Assembly: GCA_012515495.1 (NCBI GenBank)
Contig: JAAYYH010000270.1
Span: 1-10,606 of the forward strand
Source: Coriobacteriaceae bacterium
Lineage (GTDB): Bacteria > Actinomycetota > Coriobacteriia > Coriobacteriales > UBA8131
DNA: 10,606 bases
Direction: 5' to 3'
The notes beneath the pieces were generated by a model. That model was not told the origin of the DNA. It was given only the letters and a program-made list of their open reading frames with translations, and made no database searches. How positions within the stretch are numbered: the first letter of the stretch is position 1; every line of letters starts with the position of its first letter. A program made the position numbers and the translations under genes. This document shows, in pieces, positions 1 through 6,193 of this stretch.

Positions 1-550
1 CACGAGTACCGGCGAAGCGTTTCGATGGCGCGGCGGAGATCCTCACATGCTGCTCATCATCTGAGACTTCTACATGCTCTACCACGATGGCTGTATCAAA
101 GCCAGCGGGCATGGCTATACCCGTATTGGCAAACTCCCAGTCGATACCACGCGCCCAATTAGAGGTATCTGGCATCCCCTGCTCGAAATCGTACCAATGG
201 ACAGCGATTGAATCCATTGCGCAGGTTAGTGCGTTGGGCATATCAAGGCGCGAGTGCACATCGTTGGCCAGTACCCGCCCAAAACCCTCATCCAGTCTTA
301 CTGCTTCAACACGACCCAGATGCCGTATATCAACTTCTTGATTGGCAGCCTGACCTTGCCCTGCATACTGATAATTGCCAACGGCTTGATCGTGTTTACC
401 GGCAGGATCGTACTTAGTAGCAAGATCGCTTTTGTCAGAATAATCGTGCATGCCGGTAGGATCGTGCTTAGCAGCCTTTTTGCAGCACTCAACCATCTGG
501 GCAACAGCCTGCTCGCGTGACAGTTCGATGTGGTGGGAATGATCGCGCAT
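1..550 (-). CDS. moeA: MoeA-like molybdopterin molybdotransferase, N-terminal half (runs off left edge)
   Basis: MoeA inserts molybdate into adenylylated molybdopterin, the last common step of molybdenum cofactor synthesis, in the cytoplasm. I translated the minus strand from ATG at 550; 183 residues are visible and the gene continues beyond base 1. Family signatures are GRVLANDV (residues 91-98), CAMDSIAV (110-117, matching the usual SAMDGYAV segment) and a stretch at 141-162 containing TGIAMPAGFDTA and VVEHVEV, matching the MoeA TG-x-x-P-x-GaD-x-V-x-x-E pattern. The start is supported by AAGGAAGG six bases upstream. Two oddities: the conserved Gly after MetAsp is Ser, and about 50 extra residues (roughly 25-75), rich in His and Asp and internally duplicated, sit between the first helix and the main domain. 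It may be a divergent MoeA paralogue rather than the housekeeping copy. It is divergent from the SDR gene. The family call is solid; activity is inferred. Confidence 0.82.
   Translation of the reverse strand, partial: MRDHSHHIELSREQAVAQMVECCKKAAKHDPTGMHDYSDKSDLATKYDPAGKHDQAVGNYQYAGQGQAANQEVDIRHLGRVEAVRLDEGFGRVLANDVHSRLDMPNALTCAMDSIAVHWYDFEQGMPDTSNWARGIDWEFANTGIAMPAGFDTAIVVEHVEVSDDEQHVRISAAPSKRFAGTR
389..469 (-). repeat. Imperfect direct repeat inside the MoeA-like gene
   Basis: Two 27-nt copies at 389-415 and 443-469, with starts 54 nt apart, match at 22 of 27 positions by eye. They encode KHDPTGMHD (residues 28-36) and KYDPAGKHD (46-54). The offset is a whole number of codons, so the duplication keeps the reading frame. 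It lies in the segment where ordinary MoeA proteins have no counterpart. Confidence 0.75.
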
Positions 551-556
551 GGTAAT

Positions 557-564
557 CCTTCCTT
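557..564 (-). promoter_or_regulatory. Ribosome binding site of the MoeA-like gene
   Basis: On the minus strand the bases AAGGAAGG end six bases before the ATG at 550. This purine-rich match to the anti-Shine-Dalgarno supports that start and the reality of a gene that leaves the window before any stop codon. Confidence 0.7.
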
Positions 565-646
565 CAGTCTATTCCTATTCCTGAATAATTGTACTTGATG
601 TGAATCGCTTTAACCGCTGTCGTTGGACAATTCCTATTACCGTTCA

Positions 647-689
647 CCGCTTTCTCACCGGCCAGAAACGGGGCGTAAGCGGCTTTTTT
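647..689 (+). terminator. Possible attenuator/terminator-like structure in the SDR leader
   Basis: Two alternative foldings share the same bases. CCG-TTTCT (647-655, with C650 bulged) can pair with AGAAACGG (664-671). Alternatively CCGCTT (647-652) can pair with AAGCGG (677-682), directly followed by C and six T (684-689). A second run of seven T lies at 704-710. No plus-strand gene lies upstream, so if real it would act in the leader of the SDR gene. The long stem has only 6 bp and a 24-nt loop, so this is weak. The rest of the 551-805 gap shows no gene; I found no convincing promoter. Confidence 0.25.
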
Positions 690-792
690 GCGCAGTTCGC
701 CAGATTTTTTTGCACCCAAAAATTGCCGAATGTATCATGGCAATGCGGATGGCGAGCAAGTACCCATTCGACAGTTTTAGCCAACTTATACT

Positions 793-798
793 AAGGAG
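793..798 (+). promoter_or_regulatory. Ribosome binding site fixing the SDR start
   Basis: AAGGAG lies seven bases before ATG 806. It decides the start against the longer in-frame reading from 623, whose extra N-terminal residues do not resemble an SDR protein. Confidence 0.8.
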
Positions 799-805
799 CG
801 CTCAC

Positions 806-1567
806 ATGGGAAAGCTTGATGATAAGGTCGCGATTATCACTGGTGCTGGCAGCGGGATGGGCCGCGCAACGGCAATCCTGTTTGCAAAAGAGGGCGCAAA
901 AGTTGTTGTCGCAGATATAAACAAAGAGAGAGCCGATAACGTTGTCGCGGAGATTGACGCCGATGGCGGAACCGCTATGAGCATACTGTCTAACGTCGCA
1001 GTAGAAGCAGACATCCAAAATCTGGTCGACAGTACAGTAAAGAACTATGGCACGCTGGACATACTCGTTAATAACGCCGGCATCATGGATAGCTTCATTC
1101 CCGCAGGCGCTGTAACTGACGAACTCTGGGACAAGGTCTTTGCCATTAATGTCACCGGACCCATGCGGGCAATCAGGAAAGCCTTACCGATCTTCACCAC
1201 CAAGAAGAGCGGCGTGATCATTAATATCGCCTCTGCAGGTGGTTTGCTGGGATCAAGAGCCGGTGCTGCATACACCTCATCCAAGCATGCTATTGTTGGT
1301 CTTACGAAGAATGTTGGTTTCCAGGACGCGACGCTCGGTGTAAGGTGCAATGCTATTGCCCCGGGAGCCGTTGAGACAAATATCGGTGAAACGATCTTCT
1401 CTCCTCATGAGTTTGGTATGGAGAGGGCTATGGCCGGTATCAACCTCAATCCTCGTGTTGGCTCTTCTGAGGACATCGCGCACATTGCGCTGTTCCTTGC
1501 TACAGACGATTCAAACTTCATCAACGGTACCGTAATCACTGCCGACGCAGGCTGGACAGCGTACTAG
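806..1567 (+). CDS. Short-chain dehydrogenase/reductase (SDR), classical type
   Basis: A 253-residue soluble NAD(P)-dependent oxidoreductase of the classical SDR family, whose usual length is about 250. The Rossmann nucleotide-binding motif is TGAGSGMG (12-19). D37 at the end of the second strand suggests preference for NAD over NADP. NNAG is at 89-92, and the catalytic set is N115, S143, Y156 and K160 (AYTSSK). PGAVETNI after the active site matches the usual substrate-loop start. The reading frame is open upstream to 623, but the SDR fold begins at MGKLDDK, which has a good Shine-Dalgarno. The substrate cannot be read from sequence: hydroxysteroid, sugar, polyol and 3-oxoacyl reduction are all possible, and gut Coriobacteriia are known for SDR hydroxysteroid dehydrogenases. 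It stands alone, divergent from the MoeA-like gene and followed by its own terminator. Confidence 0.92.
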   Translation: MGKLDDKVAIITGAGSGMGRATAILFAKEGAKVVVADINKERADNVVAEIDADGGTAMSILSNVAVEADIQNLVDSTVKNYGTLDILVNNAGIMDSFIPAGAVTDELWDKVFAINVTGPMRAIRKALPIFTTKKSGVIINIASAGGLLGSRAGAAYTSSKHAIVGLTKNVGFQDATLGVRCNAIAPGAVETNIGETIFSPHEFGMERAMAGINLNPRVGSSEDIAHIALFLATDDSNFINGTVITADAGWTAY

Positions 1568-1874
1568 CCTTTAGATAGTCCATTGAACTGCTTTTCCGTC
1601 CACGGCGGGGGACTCCCAGCCCCCGCCGATTCCTTTTCTAGGCACAAGTCATCCAAGCACATAACTTGAATACTCGTAGTGAGCTTTGATCGTGTAGCTC
1701 TATACGCACCATCAGTTGCTACGACAGCATTGTGCGCATATGCTGGCAGAAACCGCGACCGATTGATCTGGGCGATCCGTGCGATAGCCGACCCACCTGC
1801 TGTTTAAGCAATCCGAAGGTTAGCCGCCCTACCAACTCCTTGAGCAACTTGAGAAGCAACACCGAGCGCAGATT
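1568..1874. other. Convergent intergenic region without a gene
   Basis: About 307 bases between the converging SDR and elp3 genes. Apart from the SDR terminator it holds a weak inverted repeat, CAGCAT (1725-1730) with ATGCTG (1740-1745), overlapping the 8-nt palindrome GCATATGC (1736-1743). I see no coding frame with a ribosome binding site, no tRNA-like fold, and no clear terminator for elp3. Confidence 0.6.
1603..1640 (+). terminator. Rho-independent terminator after the SDR gene
   Basis: A perfect 9-bp GC-rich stem, CGGCGGGGG (1603-1611) with CCCCCGCCG (1620-1628), has an 8-nt loop and is followed by the T-rich ATTCCTTTTCT. It starts 36 bases after the SDR stop. The T tract is interrupted, but stem strength and placement fit. 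There is no T run on the other strand, so it is unlikely to serve elp3. Confidence 0.75.
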
Positions 1875-3752
1875 CTATGAATCCTCTTCCAACGACATCT
1901 GCTGATACAGCCCGTTGTCCTTAAAGCCGATCCTACGATAGTACTCTCGAGTGCCCACGGAGCTAATCACATTCAGCTTCAGATAACCCCTCTGTCGAGC
2001 GATGTCACTGGCCGCTTTGATCAGTTGCCTACCCAATCCCAAATGTTGGGCCCCCTCCCCTTTTCGGTGCAATCTGGCGGCCTTGCCATAGACATGCACT
2101 TCGCGGATCATCGCTTCTTGCTGGCTAATCGGCAAATCTGATTGATGTTGCCGTACGTATTCCTCTTTGGGTAGCGATAAGCGCAAGAAACCCACGATCT
2201 TGTTCTCTGGCGTAATCCACTGTAGGAACTTCTCGTTGGTAGCAGTGGTCTCATATTCAATGATCGCCAGCTCCAAGCTCTCGATGTTGGTCTCGCTGCT
2301 GTTGATCTCACGATATCGGATCTCTTCGAGTTGCTGGCCGCTTTTCTCGATACGGTTCTCAACCAATTGCCTGAGGTTGGCTTTCTTGTTCCCAACTAGG
2401 ATGTCCTTTGCGGAGATATCGCGAATCATTCGAGAAACACGCACGAAACCAGGTGTGTTGAGCATATCTGTACTGAGGACGTCGAGCAGCTCCTCCTCGC
2501 TGTATGGCCGCCAGGTAGTGTCTGCATAGCGGTCGCAAAGTTTGGTACCGGCAACCAGCGAGCAAGGATATAGCTTGAGTTCATCTGGCTGATAAGGCAT
2601 CTTGGTAACAAAGCGCAGATAGTCAATCTTGTCCTTCTCAGGCGTTGCGCCGTAGAGGTTGAGCATGAAGTGCGCATGTATCTTGAATCCGAATACCCTC
2701 AACAGCTCAAAGGCTTCCTGGATCTTGGCTATCGTGATTGTGCGATTGTTCAGCGCGAGGATAGCGGGGTCGAGACTCTGCACCCCTATCTGCACCTTGG
2801 TACAGCCCAGACGTCTGAGCAGTGTGAGGCTTTGCGTGGTGATGGTGTCTGGTCGCGTTTCGATGACCAGCCCAACTACTCGATGCTGGGCGGTCTCATT
2901 GATGGTGTGTTGCTTATCCAATTCTGTAAGGTTGGACACCTGCTCAACTGCTACGGACTGCCAGGCATTATCCAGATCATACAGCCGATGCACAGCCTGG
3001 TTGTAACTTAAGTTGCCATTGTTGACGAGCTGCTGCAAGGTGCTAGCTGACTGTTGTGATTCGGTGAGCTGCTGCGCTTCGTTAGGCTGCTGCGCCACAG
3101 CACTGGAGATCGTTACCGCACCTGCTCCGTTTCCTAAACCCCTGCTTTTGTAGAATTTGCGTCTGAGCTGGGAACTCTGTTCGGCTTCGACGCCATCATT
3201 GAGCGCCTTGAATAGTTGCTCGATGAACCATATCTGGTATCCCTCAGGATAATCGCTCCATGTGCCACCTAGGACAATCAACTCAATCTTATCGGTAGGG
3301 TGGCCCATATCGGTAAGAGCACGCAGCCGTGACACCACCTGCAGATAGGGATCAAAGTGGTTCCTCTCGGCGCGCTGACAAGCGGGTTCATCGCTAAGGT
3401 AACTCTTTGGCATCCTTACGTCGTTAGGACAATAGATGCACTCGCTTGAACATTTCCAGGGTTTGGTAATCACAGTTATAGTTGCAACGCCTGAAGCAGT
3501 TCGACGCGGCTTGACTTGCAGGGCCTTAATCAGCTGGATCTCAAGTTCTGGGGTAACCTTGAGTTCTTCCCAACGCTCAGAGTCTAACCTCTTCAACTTC
3601 AGGTAATAGGGCAAGAGCTTCTTCTTGGCATAATGGCGGTTGTTCTCGCCAAGCTCCCTGTTGTGCCTTAAAAGGGTCTTCTCAAGGAACCGGTCGTCAA
3701 TCTGACCGGACTTCCTCAGCTCTTCAAGTATCTCTAACAGGATTGTCTGCAT
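1875..3752 (-). CDS. elp3: Elp3-family tRNA U34 carboxymethylating enzyme (radical SAM + GNAT)
   Basis: Elp3 uses a 5'-deoxyadenosyl radical and acetyl-CoA to build the carboxymethyl side chain (cm5U) on wobble uridine of tRNA in the cytoplasm. The 625-residue protein has a basic N-terminal tRNA-binding region (1-95), the radical-SAM cluster motif CSSECIYC (C101, C105, C108), conserved Elp3 segments LGGTWSDYP (161-169), ETRPD (298-302), GVQSLD (323-328), HFMLNLYGATPEKD (361-374) and ELKLYPC (391-397), and a C-terminal GNAT domain (about 490-620) with GLGRQLI and SSVGTREYYRRIGF. I prefer ATG 3752: residues upstream of it in the longer frame (from 3812) are hydrophobic, look unlike Elp3 and would overlap the divergent gene. 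No good Shine-Dalgarno precedes it. It is longer than the 450-550 residues common in the family because of a Gln-rich insert at about 185-285. Bacterial Elp3 is uncommon, and Elongator's other subunits are absent here. The family call is firm; tRNA target and product are inferred. Confidence 0.93.
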   Translation of the reverse strand: MQTILLEILEELRKSGQIDDRFLEKTLLRHNRELGENNRHYAKKKLLPYYLKLKRLDSERWEELKVTPELEIQLIKALQVKPRRTASGVATITVITKPWKCSSECIYCPNDVRMPKSYLSDEPACQRAERNHFDPYLQVVSRLRALTDMGHPTDKIELIVLGGTWSDYPEGYQIWFIEQLFKALNDGVEAEQSSQLRRKFYKSRGLGNGAGAVTISSAVAQQPNEAQQLTESQQSASTLQQLVNNGNLSYNQAVHRLYDLDNAWQSVAVEQVSNLTELDKQHTINETAQHRVVGLVIETRPDTITTQSLTLLRRLGCTKVQIGVQSLDPAILALNNRTITIAKIQEAFELLRVFGFKIHAHFMLNLYGATPEKDKIDYLRFVTKMPYQPDELKLYPCSLVAGTKLCDRYADTTWRPYSEEELLDVLSTDMLNTPGFVRVSRMIRDISAKDILVGNKKANLRQLVENRIEKSGQQLEEIRYREINSSETNIESLELAIIEYETTATNEKFLQWITPENKIVGFLRLSLPKEEYVRQHQSDLPISQQEAMIREVHVYGKAARLHRKGEGAQHLGLGRQLIKAASDIARQRGYLKLNVISSVGTREYYRRIGFKDNGLYQQMSLEEDS

Positions 3753-3762
3753 GGTAGGATTG

Positions 3763-3779
3763 ATTCTATAGTATAGAAT
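3763..3779. promoter_or_regulatory. Perfect palindrome in the elp3 / methyltransferase divergent gap
   Basis: ATTCTATA-G-TATAGAAT is an 8-bp perfect inverted repeat around one central base, lying in the 41-bp gap between the two divergent starts (3752 and 3794). It contains the -10-like words TATACT (minus, 3775-3770) and TATAGT (plus, 3767-3772). It could therefore be a shared operator, overlapping -10 boxes for both genes, or both. I found no well-spaced -35 box. It would place transcription starts very close to the ATGs, consistent with the lack of Shine-Dalgarno sequences on both genes. Confidence 0.5.
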
Positions 3780-3793
3780 GGCGATGATGCCTA

Positions 3794-4705
3794 ATGAATA
3801 CCAAGACTGCAAAAATACTCTGTACTCTCAATAGCGATTTCTATCGCGATAATGCCGCGTCTTTCTCGCAAACCCGCTCGGCAGCGTGGCCGGGTTGGTC
3901 TCGTTGCCTCGATATACTCGCAGAGAACGACTTGGATCTTGAGCGAGTGTCGCGGGTTCGCGGTTCACAGGAGCAAGGCTCACAGAGCCGTGACCTTGGC
4001 TTGGCTGCCGAGGAAACCCCACCTGAACCACCCATTAGCGTATTTGATTTGGCTTGTGGCAATCTGAGATTCGAATCATTTCTCTGCTCCACTTTTCCTG
4101 ATGTCGATTTTGCTTTCCACGCTGTAGATAACTGCGAGGCCCTGGTGCCAAAGACGCCTGTGGTCAGCTTTCAGTCTCTGGATGTTCTCAAGGTTATGCT
4201 GGAAAGCGCTGGCGGAGTAAGTGGTGGTGGCGATGCTAGCGGCGGCACTAGTGGAGGTGCTAGCCGAGGCGGAGGCAACGCTAGCGGCGGAATATTCACT
4301 GCTCCCTCGTGTGATTTGTCGGTATCGTTCGGCTTCCTGCATCATGTCCCAACGTCAGAATTTCGCGTTAAGCTGCTGGAGAGCCTGATAGCACAAACCC
4401 ATAAAGCTGGCTTTGTGGCCGTCTCATTATGGCAGTTCCTCAAAAACGAGAAGCTGGCTGATAAAGCCCAGACAACACATCGTCTGGCGCTGCAATCACT
4501 AGGACTTCAAGGGCTAGATGCTAATGACTATTTGTTGGGTTGGCAGGACATCCCTGGTCAATATCGTTACTGCCATAGCTTCTCTGAGGCGGAGATCGAC
4601 CAACTGGTTGAGTCGGTCTCAAGTTCCGCAACCCTGATCTCTAGGTTCGTCTCGGATGGCAGGACCAATAACTTGAACACCTATCTGGTGTTCAGAGTGA
4701 AGTAA
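3794..4705 (+). CDS. Class I SAM methyltransferase resembling Trm9/ALKBH8 tRNA methyltransferases
   Basis: A 303-residue cytoplasmic SAM-dependent methyltransferase. FSQTR followed by WPGW (24-35) resembles the start of yeast Trm9 (FSQTR..WP). SAM motif I is DLACGN (85-90). VDN (111-113) fits the acidic ribose-binding position, FGFLHHVP (179-186) matches Trm9's VxHH segment, and RYCHSFSEAEI (258-268) near the end resembles the RYYHLF-x-x-x-EL tail of Trm9-like enzymes. Trm9 methylates cm5U34 made by Elongator/Elp3 to mcm5U34, and this gene sits head to head with elp3. A Gly/Ser-rich linker (about 137-168) interrupts the Rossmann fold. The start is uncertain: no clear Shine-Dalgarno, and ATGs at 3784 and 3787 are in another frame. 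Ten bases separate its stop from the CapA-family start, suggesting one transcript. Methyltransferase is firm; Trm9-like substrate is inference from motifs recalled by eye plus context. Confidence 0.8.
   Translation: MNTKTAKILCTLNSDFYRDNAASFSQTRSAAWPGWSRCLDILAENDLDLERVSRVRGSQEQGSQSRDLGLAAEETPPEPPISVFDLACGNLRFESFLCSTFPDVDFAFHAVDNCEALVPKTPVVSFQSLDVLKVMLESAGGVSGGGDASGGTSGGASRGGGNASGGIFTAPSCDLSVSFGFLHHVPTSEFRVKLLESLIAQTHKAGFVAVSLWQFLKNEKLADKAQTTHRLALQSLGLQGLDANDYLLGWQDIPGQYRYCHSFSEAEIDQLVESVSSSATLISRFVSDGRTNNLNTYLVFRVK
4205..4291 (+). repeat. Low-complexity Gly/Ser repeat within the methyltransferase gene
   Basis: Degenerate GGC/GGT-rich units with a recurring GCTAGC or ACTAGT core (three GCTAGC and one ACTAGT between 4235 and 4286) encode a linker of SGGG, ASGG, TSGG, ASRGGG and NASGG units. 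The units differ by one or two bases and keep the frame, which is typical of expansion by slippage or unequal recombination. Confidence 0.7.
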
Positions 4706-4715
4706 GCGGGTAGCC

Positions 4716-6059
4716 ATGTCACGCACAAGTCGCTCAAATCGCAAGCCGATTCCCCAGCACAGGCGCATGGATAGCCACGATAACGCAGATAACTGCAGCG
4801 CTAATCCGCTCAAGTCTCGACTGGTTGCGATTATCGCAGTTATCGTCTTGCTGTTGTTGTTTGCTGGTGCGGGTTATGCGATCTTCAATAGCCTTTCTGC
4901 CGCCAATAAGGATGCCAACGCTGACGATGTAGCTGCCATGGGTGATGCGGCAACTCTTAACTCCTCGGCGACTTCAATTGACGACGGCTCCCTCGCGTCA
5001 AATTCGGATAACAACGCAAGCGAAGAGCAACGAGTGAGCTTTTTGGCAGTTGGCGACAACCTGCCAGACGATGATATTGGCGCCTACGCCGATGCTTGCG
5101 CTGGTGAGACTGGCGATGGTGTCTACGATTACAGCTCACTGTATGCCCCAATCGCGCCTTATGTCCAGTCGGCCGACCTAGCTTACATCAAGCAGGAGAC
5201 ACATCTTGGTGGCGACGACATCGGTCCACGCGGTTGGCCATCATTCAACACCACCGACGCGATGGCAAATGCCGTGGTTGATACCGGCTTCGACCTGGTA
5301 GCCTCGGCATCAAACCACTCCTATGACTGGGGCTACTTTGGCGCTGTGGATCATTCCCGAAAAGTGTGGGCTCAGCAACCGGTAGTATTCACGGGCACTG
5401 CTGCAAACGAGGAACAGGCGCAAAGCATCGCCACCATCGAACGCGACGGTATCGTGTTCTCCCTGCTGGATTATACCTATGGCGTCAACGGCTACAGCCA
5501 AAGCGTATTGGCTTCTTACTCGGTTAATTACATCGACGAGGAGAGGATTCGAGCCGATGTGGCGCAGGCGCATGAGATAAGCGATGTGGTTTTGGTTGCC
5601 ATGCATTGGGGAACAGAGAACCAGACAGAACCGGATGGCGACCAACTGTACTACGCACAATTGCTTGCCGACCTTGAGGTCGATGTGGTGCTGGGTTCAC
5701 ATCCGCACGTCATTGGTCCGCTGGCATGGGTAGAGGGCTCCACCGGACACAAGACGCTCGTCGCCTACTCGCTGGGAAACTTCCTCAGCAATCATGAATA
5801 CCCCTTGCCGGAGAATGAGCTGGGTGGCATGCTGAGCTGTGACTTTGTGAAGACTGTCAGCGGGATAGCCATTGAGAACATCGTCTGGACGCCGCTGGTC
5901 AATCACACCAGCGCGGATATGCGCGCCGTGTTCGCAGTTAAGGACTATACGCCAGAATTGGCAGCGGAACACCAGTTCCTTGGTGGTCTTGCCGACCCAA
6001 TCGCCTGGTTTAAGCTTACCAGCAAACAGATTGTCGGCGACTTCACAATCGACTCATAG
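4716..6059 (+). CDS. CapA-family protein, membrane-anchored, extracytoplasmic metallophosphoesterase-like fold
   Basis: The 447-residue protein has a basic cytoplasmic N-terminus (1-34), one transmembrane helix or uncleaved signal anchor (about 35-58), a low-complexity Asn/Asp/Ser/Ala linker (60-105), then a CapA/PGA_cap domain outside the membrane. Domain landmarks: FLAVGDN (109-115), ASNHSYDWG (198-206), VAMHWGTEN (294-302), GSHPHVIGP (327-335) and YSLGNF (351-356). CapA is known from poly-gamma-glutamate capsule export in Bacillus, but most family members outside such operons have no proven role; no capB/capC-like gene is nearby. Two motifs deviate: SNH replaces the common NNH, and the first motif reads GDNLPDDD. 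The start ATG 4716 lies ten bases after the methyltransferase stop with only a weak ribosome binding site, so translational coupling is likely. The family is clear; the function is unknown. Confidence 0.88.
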   Translation: MSRTSRSNRKPIPQHRRMDSHDNADNCSANPLKSRLVAIIAVIVLLLLFAGAGYAIFNSLSAANKDANADDVAAMGDAATLNSSATSIDDGSLASNSDNNASEEQRVSFLAVGDNLPDDDIGAYADACAGETGDGVYDYSSLYAPIAPYVQSADLAYIKQETHLGGDDIGPRGWPSFNTTDAMANAVVDTGFDLVASASNHSYDWGYFGAVDHSRKVWAQQPVVFTGTAANEEQAQSIATIERDGIVFSLLDYTYGVNGYSQSVLASYSVNYIDEERIRADVAQAHEISDVVLVAMHWGTENQTEPDGDQLYYAQLLADLEVDVVLGSHPHVIGPLAWVEGSTGHKTLVAYSLGNFLSNHEYPLPENELGGMLSCDFVKTVSGIAIENIVWTPLVNHTSADMRAVFAVKDYTPELAAEHQFLGGLADPIAWFKLTSKQIVGDFTIDS

Positions 6060-6104
6060 ACTCATAGATTACTGTATAGGTTACTCTATAGGTTAACATG
6101 TAGG
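6051..6104 (+). repeat. Short tandem repeats at the end of the CapA-family gene
   Basis: GACTCATA occurs twice in tandem (6051-6058 and 6059-6066), the first copy spanning the stop codon. It is followed by TTACTGTATAGG (6069-6080) and TTACTCTATAGG (6081-6092), identical at 11 of 12 positions, and a decayed third unit TTAACATGTAGG (6093-6104, 8 of 12). The units contain TATAGG words similar to -10 boxes. They may be slippage products or binding sites upstream of the rhodanese gene. Confidence 0.65.
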
Positions 6105-6180
6105 CCACCTCAGAGACCGAGACACGAGTGAGAAGAGGACCAGCGCCTAAGACCAACACACTAGTCGAGCCACAATGAAC

Positions 6181-6185
6181 GGAGG
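6181..6185 (+). promoter_or_regulatory. Ribosome binding site of the rhodanese lipoprotein gene
   Basis: GGAGG lies eight bases before ATG 6194. The strong site and the 134-base gap after the CapA-family gene suggest that this gene can be expressed separately. Confidence 0.75.
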
Positions 6186-6193
6186 CGGTTCTG

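Noticed and set aside
389..469. CRISPR-like direct repeats
   Set aside because: Only two imperfect copies, inside and in frame with a coding sequence.
623..805. Longer SDR reading from ATG 623
   Set aside because: The added residues are unlike SDR proteins, and AAGGAG before ATG 806 gives a full-length standard SDR.
806..1567. Naming the SDR a hydroxysteroid dehydrogenase because of the likely gut origin
   Set aside because: Substrate specificity in SDRs cannot be read from these motifs, and no bile-acid genes are nearby.
1725..1745. Inverted repeat as terminator for elp3
   Set aside because: Only a 6-bp stem, no T run on the minus-strand side, and 130 bases beyond the stop.
3753..3812. 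Longer Elp3 start at 3812 (20 extra residues)
   Set aside because: The extra residues do not resemble Elp3, overlap the divergent methyltransferase start, and run through the palindrome; the family-like sequence begins at the second Met (3752).
3841..4345. Minus-strand open frames of 67-89 codons over the methyltransferase gene
   Set aside because: They are complements of the Gly/Ser-rich coding region, have no recognisable domain, and conflict with a well-supported gene.
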